This document shows, in pieces, positions 43,659-51,828 of a stretch of 64,000 nt of DNA. Source of the stretch: Chryseobacterium sp. YIM B08800 (GTDB taxonomy: Bacteria; Bacteroidota; Bacteroidia; Flavobacteriales; Weeksellaceae); assembly GCF_026163565.1 (NCBI RefSeq), contig NZ_JAPDKN010000040.1:23894-87893 (forward strand). Reading direction: 5' to 3'. The notes beneath the pieces are model-generated. The model was not told where the DNA came from and ran no database searches. It saw only the letters and a list, made by a program, of their open reading frames with translations. Position 1 is the first letter of the stretch, and each line of letters starts with the position of its first letter. Position numbers and translations under genes: made by a program.

Positions 43659-43666
43659 ACTGTTGA

Positions 43667-44221
43667 TTATTGATACATTGATACAAATTTCTCAAGCCCT
43701 TCTCTTTGACCGCTTCCTACCGCTTCAAACTTCCACTCTCCGTTTCTGTTGTAGATCCTTCCGAATTCTACAGCGGTTTCGATAGAGAAATCTTCATCCA
43801 ATTCATATTTCAAAATCTCTTCATTGGTATCTGTATTAAAAATTCTGATGAAAGAATTTCTTACCTGTCCGAAATTTTGTCTTCTTGTATCAGCTTCGTG
43901 AATGGTTACAACCACTGAAATTTCTTTTACGGCAGCATCAATTTTAGTTAAATCAATTTTAATCTGCTCATCATCGCCATCTCCGTCTCCCGTTAAATTA
44001 TCGCCTGTGTGAATCACAGCTTTATCCGGAGATTCAAGATTATTGTAAAAAATAAAATGGTTGTCTGAAACCAATCTTTTGTTATCACCCAATAAAAAAA
44101 GTGATGCATCAAGATCGAAAGCTCCGCCTGTTGAAGTATTATTGATGTCCCAACCTAATCCAACAGTAAATTTTGGTGCGTTTATATTTTCTCTTTGTCC
44201 TTTCTGTAAGTTAATTGCCAT
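43667..44221 (-). CDS. TerD-family stress protein (second)
   Basis: 184 residues, the canonical TerD length. MAINLQKGQRENINAPKFTV, FDLDASLFLLG, HTGDNLTGDGDGDDEQIKI with the calcium-binding aspartates, VVTIHEADTRRQNFGQVRNS by its key core, and FEFGRIYNRNGEWKFEAVG-type ending. It is the closer of the two TerD genes to classical TerD/TerE. The start overlaps the phosphoribosyltransferase gene by 11 bases, so the two are coupled. Confidence 0.94.
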   Translation of the reverse strand: MAINLQKGQRENINAPKFTVGLGWDINNTSTGGAFDLDASLFLLGDNKRLVSDNHFIFYNNLESPDKAVIHTGDNLTGDGDGDDEQIKIDLTKIDAAVKEISVVVTIHEADTRRQNFGQVRNSFIRIFNTDTNEEILKYELDEDFSIETAVEFGRIYNRNGEWKFEAVGSGQREGLEKFVSMYQ

Positions 44222-45035
44222 AATAGATTTCTGTTTGTGTTAAAGTGTTTATATTATTTTCGTATTCTTTTATTAAATGATAATTGTTGCTTATTGCAAG
44301 CTCTATTAAATCATCGGTATGCTGTTTTTTTACATTTGAGGTAAGATACTCAAAATTTTCGGAATTTAAACCTAAAATATATTTTACAATTCGAGTATTA
44401 AACTGAAAACTTTCTTTAGACATCACCTCTACAACGTCCTCAACATCTTTTACTGTATAGTAATTAAAGAAGTTTTCAATCTTAGGATCGATGTCAAAAT
44501 TGGTCAATTCGGCGTAATACATGAACAGAAAATCTGCGTTTACTGCGTATTGATCGAGAATTTTATTCACCGTGTATTCATGACTTCCTGTGATCTTAAT
44601 ATCATCGATAAAAATGCATAGTTTTTCTCTTAAAAAATCTTTATCTAAATAGTAAGTATCATTAGCAATCAGGTTTTTACGGTCTTCAAAACTAAGATTT
44701 CCGTAATCTGTAGTGTAGGTATGATTTCTATTAATTTTAGACAACACGCTCGACTTTTTTCCTTTTTGAAAAAGATAAAAATCAAGATGTTTTTTAAAGT
44801 AAAAACACAAAAAATTTGATGCGGTAGGAATCGCCATATAAGGACTCGGCAAAACCACTATCTCTTTATCGGTATTTAAAATTTCCTGATGTTGATTGAT
44901 AAACCCATCAAAAAGCTCTTTCGCAAACTTTTCTGCAAAAAATTTATCGCCATATTTGAAATAGCTGTATTCTGCAGGCGAAAAAGTAAACTCCTCTGCA
45001 GAATCTATTTTATGTAAACTGTAACGCTTGTTCAT
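44211..45035 (-). CDS. Ter-associated phosphoribosyltransferase
   Basis: 274 residues. The phosphoribosyltransferase signature is LCIFIDDIKITGSHEYTV, the hydrophobic-DD-x-x-I-T-G form that binds PRPP, preceded by VVLPSPYMAIPTASNFL. Ter neighbourhoods in many bacteria contain such PRTases together with HAD phosphatases and are thought to make a nucleoside-like metabolite; this pairing is present here, with the HAD gene 3 bases upstream. It has no membrane segment. The product made is unknown. Confidence 0.8.
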   Translation of the reverse strand: MNKRYSLHKIDSAEEFTFSPAEYSYFKYGDKFFAEKFAKELFDGFINQHQEILNTDKEIVVLPSPYMAIPTASNFLCFYFKKHLDFYLFQKGKKSSVLSKINRNHTYTTDYGNLSFEDRKNLIANDTYYLDKDFLREKLCIFIDDIKITGSHEYTVNKILDQYAVNADFLFMYYAELTNFDIDPKIENFFNYYTVKDVEDVVEVMSKESFQFNTRIVKYILGLNSENFEYLTSNVKKQHTDDLIELAISNNYHLIKEYENNINTLTQTEIYYGN

Positions 45036-45037
45036 AA

Positions 45038-45712
45038 TTATATTTGGTGTTTGAGTAGGTGTGCACTGAATCCGAAATCTTTTGCGCCTTTATAATCAGC
45101 AATCGGATTATCGCCAATATGCAAAATCAGCTCCATTTGAAGTTCCTGATTTCTGATCTTATTTTTTACTTCCTGAAAAACCAAAGGATTGGGTTTAGAA
45201 CATTTAATTTCGTCAGAATAAATATGAAAGTCGATATATTGATCGAGATTTTCGTTCATCAAAAACTTTCGCATGGTTTTACCTTTGATGAAACCTGTAT
45301 TACTCAGAATATTAATGGTTTTTCCCTGATTTTTAATTTCATCAAAAAAATTGTGCAATTCATCAAAAATCACCACCGGTTTATATTCTAAAAACAAATC
45401 TTCACTTTTCTGGTAAAACTCATTAAGATCTGTTTGATTTAATTGCTTTATATCAACATTTAATGAATTTAAAATCAATAAATAAATCTCAAAAGTATCT
45501 ACATTTCCACCAATTACTTCATTGATATTATTGCAGAGATCGTCATAATATTTCACCGCTTTTGCAACTTCATCAATGGGCTTTTCCACATTAAAAAAAG
45601 TGGAAAAAAGCTCAACTCTTTTTGCTTTAAATTCAGGGTGAGATTTTATTAAAGTGAGCCACAGATCAAACGAAAAATGATCATGTCTGTGAATGTCGAT
45701 ATCTGTTTTCAA
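45038..45712 (-). CDS. Ter-associated HAD-family hydrolase
   Basis: 224 residues of the HAD superfamily, with a helical cap. Motif I is FDLWLTLIKS: the nucleophile aspartate is present, but the second aspartate of DxD is tryptophan. Motif II is ILSNTGF, motif III the lysine in IKCSKPNP and motif IV IGDNPIADYKGA. Loss of the second aspartate is known in dehalogenase-like HADs and could alter phosphatase chemistry. It starts the Ter operon; a -7 element is about 100 bases upstream. Confidence 0.85.
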   Translation of the reverse strand: MKTDIDIHRHDHFSFDLWLTLIKSHPEFKAKRVELFSTFFNVEKPIDEVAKAVKYYDDLCNNINEVIGGNVDTFEIYLLILNSLNVDIKQLNQTDLNEFYQKSEDLFLEYKPVVIFDELHNFFDEIKNQGKTINILSNTGFIKGKTMRKFLMNENLDQYIDFHIYSDEIKCSKPNPLVFQEVKNKIRNQELQMELILHIGDNPIADYKGAKDFGFSAHLLKHQI

Positions 45713-45813
45713 AATAGTATAAGTTAATTGTTTTTAGCTTTAATTGAAAAAGATTTTTTTAAATATTTTATATTTTCTAATCATCACTCAGTGTTTTATT
45801 TTTCAATTCCTTT

Positions 45814-45821
45814 CAAAGATA
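45814..45821 (-). promoter_or_regulatory. -7 promoter element upstream of the Ter operon
   Basis: Minus-strand TATCTTTG, exact TAnnTTTG match, about 100 bases before the first Ter gene. The 260-base gap up to the plus-strand promoter at 45924 holds no other gene. Confidence 0.45.
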
Positions 45822-45923
45822 AAATTTTTCATTCAATCTTGATTTTTTTTAAGATTTTTTAAGATTTTAATTAAAGACGAAAACAAGAGCTATTTTACTT
45901 TCAAAAAAATTATTACGAAAATT

Positions 45924-45953
45924 TTTGTCATTTAAATATTTTTTATAATTTCG
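45924..45953 (+). promoter_or_regulatory. Promoter of the leader peptide / EF-G transcript
   Basis: TTTG at 45924-45927, 18 bases, then TAATTTCG at 45946-45953, one base from TAnnTTTG. It lies about 20 bases before the leader ORF. Confidence 0.5.
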
Positions 45954-45973
45954 CAACCGATTAACAATCAACA

Positions 45974-46060
45974 ATGTCAACAAAAATGATAAATATTATA
46001 ACTTTAAGCAATCCTATCAGAGCTGTGTACTTTGGTAGCACTAAATATTTATCTGAATAA
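45974..46060 (+). CDS. Leader peptide (28 residues) of a transcription attenuator
   Basis: A 28-codon ORF, reading MSTKMINIITLSNPIRAVYF then GSTKYLSE, directly downstream of a promoter and 28 bases upstream of an intrinsic terminator. Codons 21-28 include GGTAGCA (46034-46040) and TATCTGAA (46050-46057), which are complementary to TGCTACC (46118-46124) and TTCAGATA (46101-46108). A ribosome stalled at about codons 12-18 would leave these free to form an antiterminator; a ribosome reaching the stop would cover them and allow termination. The peptide has no run of one amino acid, so a drug- or peptide-induced stall is more likely than amino-acid starvation. The role is inferred. Confidence 0.65.
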   Translation: MSTKMINIITLSNPIRAVYFGSTKYLSE

Positions 46061-46124
46061 CGATCGACCTTTACAAAACAACATATTAAAGGCCTATCTG
46101 TTCAGATAGGTCTTTTTTGCTACC
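46034..46124 (+). promoter_or_regulatory. Antiterminator pairing
   Basis: Outer stem GGTAGCA (46034-46040) with TGCTACC (46118-46124), inner stem TATCTGAA (46050-46057) with TTCAGATA (46101-46108). They are nested, and the segments between them also pair in part through A-T and G-T pairs. Formation uses the 3' arm of the terminator and so excludes it. Confidence 0.65.
46088..46118 (+). terminator. Attenuator terminator upstream of EF-G paralogue
   Basis: AAAGGCCTATCTG and CAGATAGGTCTTT form a 13-base stem (one G-U) with a TT turn and a run of six T. Confidence 0.85.
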
Positions 46125-46188
46125 CTACTTTTCAGCTTTTACATTCGAAAAACTTCTGTTGTTTGGTGATTAAAGTTGGATTTTTTTC

Positions 46189-46348
46189 TTTAAACGCAAA
46201 GTTTCTTATAATTTAGACTGTATATTTTCAGTGAGCAAAAGATAGCGACAAAGTCGCTGATGAAGTACGCTTCTTAAAATCAATTTTATTGATTTCGTCT
46301 TTACCCTCTTGAATTTGGTTTAAGTTTTAATAAATCTTTGCGTTAAAA
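46189..46348. repeat. Dispersed CGCAAAG-type element, copy A
   Basis: Begins TTTAAACGCAAAG and ends CTTTGCGTTAAA, an inverted repeat of about 12 bases; inside are GACTGTATATTTTCAGTGAGC and GCGACAAAGTCGC (a small hairpin) and AAATCAATTTTATTGATTT (another). It shares the beginning and the CTGyrTATTTTC part with copy B at 41381. It lies between the attenuator and the EF-G gene; nothing else is visible in this gap. Confidence 0.6.
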
Positions 46349-46414
46349 AATTCAAAAAAACATCACTCAACAATATTTCAGAAGTTTAAAAATCAACAAT
46401 TTAAATTAAACAAA

Positions 46415-48481
46415 ATGAAATACAACACACGAAATATAGGGATAATAGCACACGTCGATGCCGGAAAAACCACGCTCACAGAAAGATTGCTTTATTACAC
46501 GGGAATGATCCATAAAATCGGAAACGTAGACGATGGAAACACCACGATGGATAAAGACATTCAGGAGAAAAACAGAGGAATAACGATTTCATCTGCAGCG
46601 ATTTCCACACAATGGAAAAAAGATCAGAATATTTTCAACATCAATATTATTGATACTCCGGGTCACATTGATTTTGCAGTGGAAGTTGAACGTTCTTTAC
46701 GAGTTTTAGACAGCGTTGTCGCGGTTTTTTGTGCTTCTTCGGGAGTGCAGCCACAAACGGAAAACGTTTGGTTCCAAGCTGAAAAACATGGAATTTCCAA
46801 GATTTGTTTTATCAATAAAATGGATAGAATCGGAGCAGATTTCTTTGCTGTTTTAAATGAAATTAAAACCAAACTCAATGCAGTTCCTTTGGCTTTGCAA
46901 ATTCCGATCGGTTTTGAAGACAACTTTGAAGGAGTCATTGATTTGATTAAACAAAAAGCATTGTATTGGATCGATGAAAACGGTGAAACGATTATCGAAA
47001 AGGAAATTCCTAAAAATTATAAAGCTGAAGCGAACGAATGGAGAATGAAATTAATGGAAACTTTAGCCGAATTCGACGAAAAGTTTTTTGAATATTTCCT
47101 TGATGCTGAAACTCAAATTTCTGAGGAAATGATTTTTGAAGCGATACAAAGAAATTGTCAGTCAAGAAGTTTAGTTCCTGTCTTGTGTGGTTCTGCTTTT
47201 AAAAATAAAGGCGTTCAACCTTTACTTGATGCGATCGTCAATTATCTTCCTGCTCCAAATCAATTGCCTTCTATTAAAGGAAAAGATGCCAAAACGGAAG
47301 AAACAATCGAGCTTGAAAGAAATGAAGAAGAAACTTTTTCAGGATTGGTTTTCAAGGTTGTGATTGATAAACACATGGGAAAATTGGCGATGCTCAGAAT
47401 TTATTCAGGAAAGATAAAATCCGGTGACACGGTTCAAAATGTGAGAACTGGCGAAAACTTCAGAATTTCGAGGATTTTGCAGATGCAGTCGGACAAAACG
47501 TTAACGATTGAAGAAGGAAAAGCAGGTGACATTGTAGCTTTAACGGGAATAAAAGATGCGAAAACAGGCGATTCTTTATCTTCCATTGAACGAGCTGTTA
47601 TGCTTGAATCCATCACGATTCCGGCTCCGGTTATCCGAGTTTCAATTGAACCGAAAACGAATGCTGATGAAAAATCTTTCGGACTGGTTTTAGCGAAAAT
47701 TCAGGAAGAAGATCCTTCGTTGGTTGTTGAAAGAGACAAACAAACGGGAGAAACTTTGTTGAGCGGTTTGGGAGAATTGCATCTTGAGGTGACTTTAGAA
47801 AAAATCCGAATAAATCACGGAATTGAAATTAATCAGGGAAAACCTAAGGTTTCGTACAAGGAAATTTTAACGGAAACCAGAAGACACAGAGAAAAACTTT
47901 CTAAACAAAACGGTGGAAGCGGACAATTCGCTGACATTACTTTTGAAATCGGACCTTGTGAAGACAACCAAATCGGTTTGGAATTTATTAATCAAATTAA
48001 AGGAGGTGTAATTCCTAGTGAATTTATTCCGTCTGTCGAGAAAGGTTTCAGAGAAGCAATGGAAAACGGAGCTTTAAGCGCAAATCCTTTGGAAAGTATG
48101 AAAGTGACGCTTTTGGATGGATCGACGCACTCGGAAGATTCCAAGGCTTATGATTTTGAAATGGCTGCGAGAGATGGTTTTAGAGCGATTGCAAAAAGTT
48201 GTAAGCCGAAATTATTAGAACCGATCATGCAGGTTGAAATTCAAAGTATTGAAGAATATACCGGAGTTGTAACCGCAGATATCAACAAACGAAGAGGAAT
48301 TATTACTTCAATTGATGAAAAATCAGGAAGAAAAATCTTCGTAGCGGAAGTTCCTTTGGCTTCTACTTTCGGATATATTTCTGATCTGAGAACGTTGACA
48401 AGCGGTAGAGCTTCGATCAGCATGAAATTGTCGCACTATGCTTTGGTGCCTGATTTCATTGCGAATACATTAATAACTTAA
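46415..48481 (+). CDS. Elongation factor G paralogue
   Basis: 688 residues, full-length EF-G architecture. The G domain has AHVDAGKTTLTERL (G1), RGITISSA (G2), DTPGHIDF with the catalytic His (G3), NKMDRIGADF (G4) and CGSAFKNKGV (G5). Domain II follows at about 290-390, domain III has LSGLGELHLEV, and domains IV-V run from about 470 to the end with YTGVVTADINKRRG. It resembles EF-G rather than the TetM/TetQ tetracycline-protection proteins. As no ribosomal protein or tuf genes are nearby, this is likely a second EF-G. The leader-attenuator upstream suggests induction when translation is disturbed. Confidence 0.9.
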   Translation: MKYNTRNIGIIAHVDAGKTTLTERLLYYTGMIHKIGNVDDGNTTMDKDIQEKNRGITISSAAISTQWKKDQNIFNINIIDTPGHIDFAVEVERSLRVLDSVVAVFCASSGVQPQTENVWFQAEKHGISKICFINKMDRIGADFFAVLNEIKTKLNAVPLALQIPIGFEDNFEGVIDLIKQKALYWIDENGETIIEKEIPKNYKAEANEWRMKLMETLAEFDEKFFEYFLDAETQISEEMIFEAIQRNCQSRSLVPVLCGSAFKNKGVQPLLDAIVNYLPAPNQLPSIKGKDAKTEETIELERNEEETFSGLVFKVVIDKHMGKLAMLRIYSGKIKSGDTVQNVRTGENFRISRILQMQSDKTLTIEEGKAGDIVALTGIKDAKTGDSLSSIERAVMLESITIPAPVIRVSIEPKTNADEKSFGLVLAKIQEEDPSLVVERDKQTGETLLSGLGELHLEVTLEKIRINHGIEINQGKPKVSYKEILTETRRHREKLSKQNGGSGQFADITFEIGPCEDNQIGLEFINQIKGGVIPSEFIPSVEKGFREAMENGALSANPLESMKVTLLDGSTHSEDSKAYDFEMAARDGFRAIAKSCKPKLLEPIMQVEIQSIEEYTGVVTADINKRRGIITSIDEKSGRKIFVAEVPLASTFGYISDLRTLTSGRASISMKLSHYALVPDFIANTLIT

Positions 48482-48482
48482 A

Positions 48483-48520
48483 AAACGAGGGCTGTAAATT
48501 TTATTTTGCAGTCCTTGTTT
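48483..48520 (+). terminator. Intrinsic terminator after EF-G paralogue
   Basis: AACGAGGGCTGTAA pairs with TTGCAGTCCTTGTT over 14 bases with G-U pairs; ends in T-rich sequence, directly after the stop. Confidence 0.75.
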
Positions 48521-48774
48521 GGGGTTATAGAATCAATAGTAGTTTATAACTTTTTTCTCTCGCTGATTTTGCAGATTATGCAGATTTTTATTTTTATTAG
48601 CCACGGATACACGAATTTTACAAATACTTATCGTGAACTGCAATTATCTCTGCTTAACTTCCAGCAAAATTTATTTTCCCACAGATTTCTCAGATTTACA
48701 CAGATGTTTGCGTGATATTTTAAACTTCCATCACCCAGCTTCCAACTTCCAGCCTATTAAACTCCAAAACACTT
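48521..48774. repeat. Mosaic of intergenic repeats between EF-G and SulP
   Basis: A gene-free stretch. It holds GATTTTGCA/GATTATGCA units (48563-48590), a CCACAGATTTCTCAGATTTAC-like stretch (48678-48705, by its repeated CAGATT core), and a heptamer run AACTTCC, ATCACCC, AGCTTCC, AACTTCC, AGCCTAT at 48723-48757. These resemble dispersed flavobacterial repeats; no ORF or RNA gene is visible. Confidence 0.55.
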
Positions 48775-50310
48775 CTACTTCTCCGGCATTACTTTATACG
48801 TTGGATCGTCCTGAATATTTACCTCAATTACAGCTTCTGCATTTTTCAACATTTTTCGGCAATCTTCACTGAGATGTTTTAAATGTAATTTTTTATTTTT
48901 TTGAGCGTATTTTTTTGATAATTTATCTAAAGCATCGATAGCACTCATGTCAACAATTCGGCTTTCTTTGAAATCGATGACAACTTGTTCGGGATCGTTT
49001 TCAGGATCAAACTTATCTGTAAAAGCTGTGACAGAACCAAAAAACAGTGGTCCAAAAATTTCGTAATGTTTAATTCCGTTTTCATCAATATGTTTTCTTG
49101 CACGAATTCTTTTGGCATTATCCCAAGCAAAAACTAATGCAGAAATAACAACTCCTACCAAAACAGCCAATGCTAAATTGTGCAAAACAATCGTAATTAA
49201 AGCCACTGTAATTCCAACAAAAATATCAGACTTTGGCATTTTGTTGACAATACGGATTGAAACCCATTGAAAAGTACTGATTGCAACCATCATCATTACT
49301 CCTACCAAAGCCGCCATCGGGATTTTTTCAATAAATGGAGCTCCTACAAGAATGATAATTAAAATTGTGATTGAAGCTATAATTCCTGAAAGTCTGGCTC
49401 TTGAACCTGCATTTAAGTTGACTAAAGTCTGTGCAACCATTGCACAACCGCCCATTCCGCCAAAGAAGCCGTTGGTAATATTTGCTAAACCTTGAGCAAC
49501 AGATTCTTTATTGGCACTTCCTTTTGAGTTGGTAATTTCATCGACCATTGATAATGTCAGAAGAGATTCGATCAATCCAACACCCGCCATAATCAAAGCG
49601 TAAGGAAAAATAATCTGTAAAGTTTCTAATGAAAAAGGAAGTTCAGGAATATGAAAAATCGGCAAATTACCGCTTATTTCAGCAATATCTGCCACCGTTT
49701 TTGTATTAATTCCAAAGCCTAAAACAAGTCCAAATACAACTAATATAGCAACCAAAGAAGCCGGAACTACTTTAGTAATTTTTGGAAAGAAATAAACAAT
49801 GGCAATCGTTAATGCCGTTAAACCCGACATTATATACAATGAAGAACCTTGTAGCCAACTCACCATTCCATTTGCATCAACAATTTTAAATTGCTCTACT
49901 TGCGCTATAAAAATAATGACAGCCAAACCATTGAGAAACCCATACATTACAGGTTGAGGAATTAACCTTACAAATTTTCCGAGTTTGAAAACTCCGACCA
50001 GTAGTTGAAAAATCCCTGCAAGAACTACCGTTGCGAAAAGATATTCGACACCGTGAGATTTTATTAATGCTATTAAAACGACGATTGTTGCGCCAGCTCC
50101 ACCAGAAACCATTCCGGGGCGACCACCCAAAACTGCTGTGACTAAACCCATCGTGAAAGCAGCGTATAATCCGGTTAACGGAGAAAGCCCTGCTAAAATT
50201 GCAAATGAAAGTGATTCAGGAATCATAGTCATTGCAACAGTGAAACCAGCCAAAACCTCATTTTTAAAATTTATTTTTTTTGAGAAGTCAAATAAGGTAA
50301 GAGACTGCAT
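48775..50310 (-). CDS. SulP-family anion transporter with STAS domain
   Basis: 511 residues. The membrane part has the SulP pattern: GFTVAMTMIPESLSFAILAGLSPLTGL by its key PESL/ILAGLSP, GMVSGGAGATIVVL, GFLNGLAVIIFIAQ, ETLLTLSMVDEIT-like and GGMGGCAMVAQTLVN, with 10-14 helices. The C-terminal STAS domain (about 410-500) starts near VVIDFKESRIVDMSAIDALD. It transports sulfate, bicarbonate or another oxyanion, probably with sodium; no carbonic anhydrase or sulfate gene is next to it to tell which. It is transcribed alone. Confidence 0.93.
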   Translation of the reverse strand: MQSLTLFDFSKKINFKNEVLAGFTVAMTMIPESLSFAILAGLSPLTGLYAAFTMGLVTAVLGGRPGMVSGGAGATIVVLIALIKSHGVEYLFATVVLAGIFQLLVGVFKLGKFVRLIPQPVMYGFLNGLAVIIFIAQVEQFKIVDANGMVSWLQGSSLYIMSGLTALTIAIVYFFPKITKVVPASLVAILVVFGLVLGFGINTKTVADIAEISGNLPIFHIPELPFSLETLQIIFPYALIMAGVGLIESLLTLSMVDEITNSKGSANKESVAQGLANITNGFFGGMGGCAMVAQTLVNLNAGSRARLSGIIASITILIIILVGAPFIEKIPMAALVGVMMMVAISTFQWVSIRIVNKMPKSDIFVGITVALITIVLHNLALAVLVGVVISALVFAWDNAKRIRARKHIDENGIKHYEIFGPLFFGSVTAFTDKFDPENDPEQVVIDFKESRIVDMSAIDALDKLSKKYAQKNKKLHLKHLSEDCRKMLKNAEAVIEVNIQDDPTYKVMPEK

Positions 50311-51009
50311 TAAAATATATTATAAAATTATTAAAAATTATATAAATTTATTATCAAAATAAAATTTAGTTTATAAATAAACCAAATTAATTAAAATCGT
50401 ATTGAAAGCAAATTTATTTTTTATTTCAGTAAAAATAAGACTTATTAAATAAATAGTAGAAAATAATCATCAGCTATTGAATTGTATAACATTGAAAATG
50501 TACAAGAAAGAAACAATATGAATTTTAAATTTCCTTTATTTATCCCTCTTTTAACAATCTATATTCAACATAAATTAAATATTATTAACATATACCTAAA
50601 TAAAAAATTATGATTTGTTCGTATTTTTTTTTAATTTTGGGAAATAAACAAGGTAAGTATTAACCATTATCAAACATTATTATGTTAAATACCCTATAAT
50701 AACATAAAATGAAAAGTTTTGATATGCATACATCCTAAATAATTTCTTTAAATCACCATTAAAGGTATTATTATAAACTTTAGTATAATAAATAAAATCT
50801 TGTTTAGAAACCAAACACAAAACACAGATAGCTGAAAATCAATTTTTTATGAACAATCAGAGATTGAATATTATAAAGAAATGAGACAATAGCTTTTAAA
50901 GCAAATTAAAATCATGTAAAATTGTCATGCAATTTACTTACAAGATTCTCATAATCATTTCTTTATTACACAAAATATGATTAATTTAAAAAAAATCGAT
51001 TATTAGTAA
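50311..51009. other. AT-rich intergenic region without a gene
   Basis: About 700 bases of very AT-rich DNA with no open frame I can support. A -7 element TAATTTTG lies at 50632-50639, about 370 bases before the next gene, and an 8-base inverted repeat TTATTATA/TATAATAA at 50768-50791. A long 5' leader of the gene at 51010 or an unrecognised small RNA is possible; no terminator hairpin is evident. Confidence 0.5.
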
Positions 51010-51429
51010 ATGTTATACAAAAACATACATATAGGCAAGTATATCAAGGAAATGGTAGACCACAAAAACATTTCCATAGAAAGAATCTGCAATTTTCTAG
51101 CAAAGGATGAAGAGTTTGTAGAGAGGGTATATGAAAGTAAATCTATAGAAACCGACATTCTTTTGAGATGGAGTAAGTTGCTAGAATATGATTTCTTCAG
51201 ATTATACAGCTCGCATCTCATATTATACGCTCCACCTTCAGCTGTAAATAAAACCAACGCTCCAAAATCAGAAAAAACACCACAATTCAGAAAAAATATA
51301 TACACTCAGGAAATAAAAAATTTCATTCTGGAAAGAATTGAATCCGGGGAAATGACTCAGGCAGAAGTAATTAAAGAATACTCTATTCCAAAGAGCACTT
51401 TACACCGCTGGATTCAAAAGAAAAGATAA
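51010..51429 (+). CDS. Small HTH protein (transposase-like DNA-binding domain)
   Basis: 139 residues. The N-terminal 70 residues (NIHIGKYIKEMVDHKNISIE, ending FRLYSSHLILYAPP) are an XRE-like helical domain; after a linker rich in S, K and N, the C-terminal part YTQEIKNFILERIESGEMTQ, EVIKEYSIPKSTLHRWIQKK is the HTH_28/IS3-OrfA type. No catalytic transposase part follows. Proteins of this kind are present in several copies in Chryseobacterium-like genomes and may be regulators. It is 23 bases upstream of a second HTH gene on the same strand. Confidence 0.7.
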   Translation: MLYKNIHIGKYIKEMVDHKNISIERICNFLAKDEEFVERVYESKSIETDILLRWSKLLEYDFFRLYSSHLILYAPPSAVNKTNAPKSEKTPQFRKNIYTQEIKNFILERIESGEMTQAEVIKEYSIPKSTLHRWIQKKR

Positions 51430-51452
51430 AATAACCAAACCACACTATATTT

Positions 51453-51788
51453 ATGAGACCAAATTACAACAGGATCTACCAAGATCTTTTACAAAAACAG
51501 CACCCGGAAAAGCTGGAATGCCCGAAAATAAGAGAACAATTAAGCAGATTAGATTCTACAGAAGAGATCCTGAAGCTGAACGAAAAACTTTTTAAACAGT
51601 GCAAAGAAACTTCAAAAACCAATCAGCAGCTTAAAACTTATGACAAAAAAACCATGATGAAGCTTTTGAATTATCAGAAAAAGCACGATTTCTCTACAAG
51701 CTTTATGTCGAAAAAATACAACATCAGCCGAACTACTTTTTCGAAATGGAAAAAATTACTGGAAGAAGAACTTCAAAGCTACTCTTAG
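51453..51788 (+). CDS. Second small HTH protein
   Basis: 111 residues, basic and helical. The C-terminal segment KTMMKLLNYQKKHDFSTSFM and SKKYNISRTTFSKWKKLLEE is a Tc1/IS3-type HTH similar in position to that of the upstream gene. The N-terminal half (NRIYQDLLQKQHPEKLECPK) is a helical region I do not recognise. There is no transposase catalytic domain. The pair is probably co-transcribed and ends at a strong terminator. Confidence 0.65.
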   Translation: MRPNYNRIYQDLLQKQHPEKLECPKIREQLSRLDSTEEILKLNEKLFKQCKETSKTNQQLKTYDKKTMMKLLNYQKKHDFSTSFMSKKYNISRTTFSKWKKLLEEELQSYS

Positions 51789-51792
51789 GAAT

Positions 51793-51824
51793 AAAAAAAA
51801 CACTACTCAACGTAGTGTTTTTTT
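51793..51824. terminator. Bidirectional intrinsic terminator
   Basis: AAAAAAAACACTAC / GTAGTGTTTTTTT, a 12-13 base stem with a 5-base loop and T-runs on both strands, between the convergent HTH and ATPase genes. Confidence 0.9.
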
Positions 51825-51828
51825 GCTT

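Noticed and set aside
46415..48481. TetM/TetQ-type tetracycline resistance protein
   Set aside because: Sequence motifs and C-terminal domains follow EF-G, not the ribosomal protection group.
51010..51788. Insertion sequence
   Set aside because: No transposase catalytic domain, terminal inverted repeats or target duplication could be seen.
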